A DNA stretch of 64,000 nt from CAZGMJ01 sp964526785 (lineage in GTDB: Bacteria; Planctomycetota; Phycisphaerae; Sedimentisphaerales; Anaerobacaceae). The position numbers and the translations under genes are program-made. Positions 61,076-64,000 of this stretch are shown one piece after another (position 1 is the stretch's first letter; every line of letters begins with the position of its first letter). The stretch spans positions 1 to 64,000 of the forward strand of contig CAZGMJ010000019.1 in NCBI GenBank assembly GCA_964526785.1, given 5' to 3'. The notes under the pieces were generated by a model, which was not told where the DNA came from, did no database searches, and saw only the letters and a program-made list of their open reading frames with translations.

Positions 61076-62779
61076 ATGCTTGGTCTTCATCCGGCGGACT
61101 TGATCGTATTGGGCCTGTACCTTGTCGGCGTGACGCTCATCGGCGTCTGGGCCGCCAGACGAATCCGTAACATCGCGGATTTCTTCATGCCGCGGCGATT
61201 CGGCAAGGTGATGATGATCACCCACGCGTTCGGAACGGGTACCCACTCCGATCAGGCCGTCAGTGTAGCTTCCAAGAGCTTCACCAACGGTCTTTCGGGC
61301 ATCTGGTACCAGTGGCTCTGGCTCTTCGCTACGCCGTTCTACTGGCTTATTGCACCCGTAATGCGGCGGTTTCGGGCGATTACCACCGCCGATGTTTTTG
61401 ACGCGCGTTTCGGGCCGAGCGTGGGCATGCTGTTTGCCGTCGTGGGGGCCGCCAATCTCTCCGTCAACATCGGCGTCATGCTCAAAGGCTCCAGCGCCGT
61501 GGTGCACGCAAGCACCGGGGGACTCGTCTCGGCGGACATTGCCATCGCCGTCATGACCTTTCTTTTCGTTGTTTACGGAATTGCCGGCGGTCTCTCGGCT
61601 GCGATAGTGACGGATTTCATTCAGGGCGCCCTGACCATTGTCTTCTCCTTCGTGCTGCTGCCTTTCGTTTTGAACGCGGTTGGTGGTCTCGATGCCCTCC
61701 ACCAGAAGATCAGTGACCCGCAAATGCTCTCTCTGGTTGCGCCGGCGGAAATCGGTGTCTTCTATATCGCCGTCATAGCTATCAACGGCCTGGTCGGCAT
61801 CGTCACCCAGCCGCATACGATGGGCAATTGCGCCGCCGGCCGAACGGAGAACGAAGGACGGATCGGCTGGATGTTCGGCAACTTCATAAAGCGCGTCTGT
61901 ACGGTGGCGTGGTGTCTGACCGGACTGGCGGCCGTGGTCTATTTCGCCGACCGGACGGTTGATCCCGATCACATCTTCGGTCTGGTCGCCGCCGAATTCC
62001 TGCCGAAGATCGCGCACGGCATCCTGGGACTGTTCTTGGCCGCACTGCTGGCTTCGGTGATGAGTTCGTGCGACTCGTTCATGATCGCCTCGTCAGGCTT
62101 GCTCACCGAGAACATCTACAAACGGCTCCGGCCGGGTGCCGGCGATAACCACTACGTATTTGTGGCCAGGCTCACGGCGCTGCTGATAGTCGCTGCCGGA
62201 GTCACAATAGCCTACAAGCTCGAAGGAGTTGTCGAAGGGCTCGAGCTGTTCTGGAAGATATCGCCTATGATGGGAATTGCATTCTGGCTCGGCCTGTTCT
62301 GGCGAAGGACGACGGTGGCGGGGGCATGGGCCGCCACCCTAACCGCCTTCGCTGTCTGGTGGTTGACGAGTCAGCAGTTCTTCGTCTCCTGGATAGGCGC
62401 ACTGCCGATGGCTGAGCAGATGAGATTCGTCTTTGTTAAGGACGGTATCCCGGAAGTATATCTGCCCTGGCAGATGGTGATCTATCTCTCAGCCGGCACG
62501 ATTGCGGGAATAGCCGTCAGCTTCATAACCAGACCCGTCGCTCGCGAGAAGCTCGAGAACTTCTACGCCCTCGTGCGAACGCCCGTCAGGCCGGGCGAGC
62601 AGGTGGAAAACCCGTGCACGCTGCCCGAAGGTGCGGTGCCCCCGCCCCGGCGAAATCTCTTTCCCAATACGAATCTGGAAATCGCGATACCCTCGCGCAG
62701 TTCTGTGATAGGATTCCTGATAGGCTGGGGCTGCGTCGCTGCTATCATCGCATCGGTATACTGGATCACCCAGGCCTAA
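61076..62779 (+). CDS. Sodium:solute symporter (SSF), 567 aa
   Basis: About 13 hydrophobic segments with the SSF pattern GTHSDQAVSVASKSF and GGLSAAIVTDFIQGALTI. These transporters couple sodium influx to uptake of sugars, amino acids or vitamins. ATG 61076 follows GAGGTATGAC; TTG 61061 is less likely. It is followed by a URO-D-like gene. Substrate cannot be told from sequence, though a sugar would suit the locus. Confidence 0.9.
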   Translation: MLGLHPADLIVLGLYLVGVTLIGVWAARRIRNIADFFMPRRFGKVMMITHAFGTGTHSDQAVSVASKSFTNGLSGIWYQWLWLFATPFYWLIAPVMRRFRAITTADVFDARFGPSVGMLFAVVGAANLSVNIGVMLKGSSAVVHASTGGLVSADIAIAVMTFLFVVYGIAGGLSAAIVTDFIQGALTIVFSFVLLPFVLNAVGGLDALHQKISDPQMLSLVAPAEIGVFYIAVIAINGLVGIVTQPHTMGNCAAGRTENEGRIGWMFGNFIKRVCTVAWCLTGLAAVVYFADRTVDPDHIFGLVAAEFLPKIAHGILGLFLAALLASVMSSCDSFMIASSGLLTENIYKRLRPGAGDNHYVFVARLTALLIVAAGVTIAYKLEGVVEGLELFWKISPMMGIAFWLGLFWRRTTVAGAWAATLTAFAVWWLTSQQFFVSWIGALPMAEQMRFVFVKDGIPEVYLPWQMVIYLSAGTIAGIAVSFITRPVAREKLENFYALVRTPVRPGEQVENPCTLPEGAVPPPRRNLFPNTNLEIAIPSRSSVIGFLIGWGCVAAIIASVYWITQA

Positions 62780-62827
62780 GTCCCGGGGCGGTTCGATATC
62801 CGTTGTCAAACAGCATCGGAGGCGGAA

Positions 62828-63958
62828 TTGGCCGACGAAACATATGACAATCGCAATGTGGACGTCCAGGCAACACCGGTCGAGCCGGTCGCGCCCGGCG
62901 ATTTTGATCTGCATGCCTACGTAGAATATGAGGCGAGCCTGCTGCCTCGCTGCGAAGCGTTCTGGCAAGCACCCTCGGGCGTGGTCGTGTACCGCCGAAT
63001 GCGGGTCGCCGAGACATTGACCTACGGCTGTGCGGATATGGAAAGGTCGCTTGCGCTGCAGTTGGGAGCGCTTCAAAAGAGCATGGAATACGCAGGAGAT
63101 GTTCCCAATTTCCTCGAACCCTGGTATGGCATAGGCACTCTGGCCTCGGCCTTCGGCGCCGAATACACGTGGGCTAAAGGGCAGGCGCCCGCGGTCAAGC
63201 CGCTGTTCGAATCGGTATCCGATGCTTTGCAGTTCGATGCTCTGCCCGTCGCCGAAACCCCTGTCGGCCGCCATACTCTCCGAATGATTGACTGCTTCCT
63301 GGAGCGGACGCAGGGTATGCTCCCGCTCTCGCTGACCGATACGCAGTCGCCTCTGAACGCCGCGTGCGGGATCGTCGATATGAACGCCTTCTTTCTCGAA
63401 ATGTTCGACTCTCCCGATCAAGTTAAGGCCCTGCTGATGAAACTGGCTGATCTACTCGTGGAGTTCAACCGTGTCCAGCTCGATCGCATCGCAGACAGAA
63501 TCGTCTGGCCGGGTCACGGCTTCGCTTCGGCCCGCTGTTTTGATGGGATAGGCATGAGCGATGACGACGCGCTGATGATCTCCGGCCCGCAGTATATCGA
63601 GTTTGCAGCGCCCGCGGTCGAGCGTGCCGCAGAGCAGTTCGGCGGTCCCGTCTTCCATAGTTGCGGCAACTGGTCGGACAAGACCGGTATGGTCAAGCAG
63701 ATCAAAGGACTGCGTATGGTTGATGCTGCATTCGGCGCGCGGACCGATCCGTCGCCGAACGATCCGCAGGCCTTTGCCGATGCGTTTGCCGGAACCGGCG
63801 TGGTGGTCAATGCCCGCATCGTCGGTGAACCGGATACGGTCGTTGACATCGTTCGACAATTGTGGCGCAGGGACATGAAGCTCATAGTAGTGACGTACTG
63901 CCCCGGCCCGGATCAGCAGGCCGAGACATACGACCGCATACACGAGGTGTGCGCATGA
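62828..63958 (+). CDS. URO-D-like methyltransferase family protein, 376 aa, TTG start
   Basis: Uroporphyrinogen-decarboxylase-type TIM barrel, a family that also includes corrinoid methyltransferases. FHSCGNWSD (near 275) and the C-terminal VNARIVGEPDT fit, while the Arg-rich start of true HemE (N-terminal RQAGR) is missing, so it is not the haem enzyme. GGAGGCGGAA precedes TTG 62828. The stop overlaps the next ATG. Possibly methyl-group metabolism. Confidence 0.8.
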   Translation: MADETYDNRNVDVQATPVEPVAPGDFDLHAYVEYEASLLPRCEAFWQAPSGVVVYRRMRVAETLTYGCADMERSLALQLGALQKSMEYAGDVPNFLEPWYGIGTLASAFGAEYTWAKGQAPAVKPLFESVSDALQFDALPVAETPVGRHTLRMIDCFLERTQGMLPLSLTDTQSPLNAACGIVDMNAFFLEMFDSPDQVKALLMKLADLLVEFNRVQLDRIADRIVWPGHGFASARCFDGIGMSDDDALMISGPQYIEFAAPAVERAAEQFGGPVFHSCGNWSDKTGMVKQIKGLRMVDAAFGARTDPSPNDPQAFADAFAGTGVVVNARIVGEPDTVVDIVRQLWRRDMKLIVVTYCPGPDQQAETYDRIHEVCA

Positions 63959-64000
63959 ATGGTGCACGCAGACAGACGGCTGCGGCAGACCGCCCGAGGA
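63955..64000 (+). CDS. Start of a gene cut by the right edge
   Basis: An ATG overlaps the stop of the URO-D-like gene (ATGA) and opens a frame to the window end with a basic start (MNGARRQTAAADRPR). Coupled to the gene before it; product unknown. Confidence 0.45.
   Translation, partial: MNGARRQTAAADRPR

Noticed and set aside
62828..63958. HemE (haem synthesis)
   Set aside because: The typical N-terminal Arg motif is absent and it follows a symporter; a URO-D-like methyltransferase relative fits better.

Overview
Left about 15.6 kb: an integrated mobile element, cut by the left window edge. It ends at a tRNA-Phe(GAA) gene whose 3' end faces a tyrosine integrase and a small excisionase-like gene. 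Inward from these lie a Replic_Relax-type protein and an Orc1/Cdc6 initiator of archaeal type. In front of the initiator are a five-copy iteron block and a nearly symmetrical divergent promoter. Further left is a run of small, mostly leftward genes: DUF932, several zinc-ribbon proteins, unknowns, and a HerA-like ATPase fused to a nuclease-like domain. Several element genes have TTTATATA-type boxes about 40 nt before the start (one about 25 nt), which resemble archaeal promoters more than bacterial -35/-10 pairs. Eight intergenic hairpins share one design: a 7-12 bp stem and a 9-11 nt loop, just before a leftward Shine-Dalgarno site. Two further copies of a roughly 90-nt fold differ by compensatory base changes and look like an undescribed structured RNA.

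Right about 48 kb: ordinary bacterial chromosome, most likely a planctomycete of the Phycisphaerae/Sedimentisphaerales kind. Supporting features are a prepilin-type protein with an N-terminal methylation motif, Tat-exported Gfo/Idh/MocA oxidoreductases, a sulfatase, a ThuA protein, PQQ-propeller proteins, a dockerin-like C-terminus with a CYVDFFDF-type motif, and LexA, MurG and RNase R. The taxon is an inference from gene content, not a measurement.

Layout of the right part. 15.7-20.1 kb: GAF protein, a LAB_N/GT2 lipid-glycan pair, prepilin-like protein, LexA. 20.4-25.4 kb: a PQQ propeller protein and a leftward trio of secreted proteins (dockerin-like protein, zinc metalloprotease, PDZ protein). 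25.7-33.5 kb: ThuA protein, a very large secreted methyltransferase/PQQ/LamG protein and two beta-helix proteins. 33.7-46.4 kb: an unknown cytoplasmic protein, an ArnT/PMT-like glycosyltransferase, an operon of DUF5107-TPR protein, oxidoreductase and sulfatase, and a large unknown membrane-anchored protein. 46.7-50.1 kb: RNase R and MurG. 50.2-59.4 kb: two GH95-type alpha-fucosidases, a TIM-barrel/DUF6807 fusion, an oxidoreductase and a sugar isomerase-like protein. 60-64 kb: TPR lipoprotein, sodium/solute symporter, URO-D-like protein and a gene cut by the right edge.

The right part reads as a glycan-use locus for fucosylated and possibly sulfated polysaccharides: exported enzymes release and modify sugars, oxidoreductases and isomerases process them, and a symporter may import products. 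No SusC/SusD pair is present. The left element is the most unusual part: an archaeal-looking replication initiator and promoters combined with a bacterial integrase and tRNA target.
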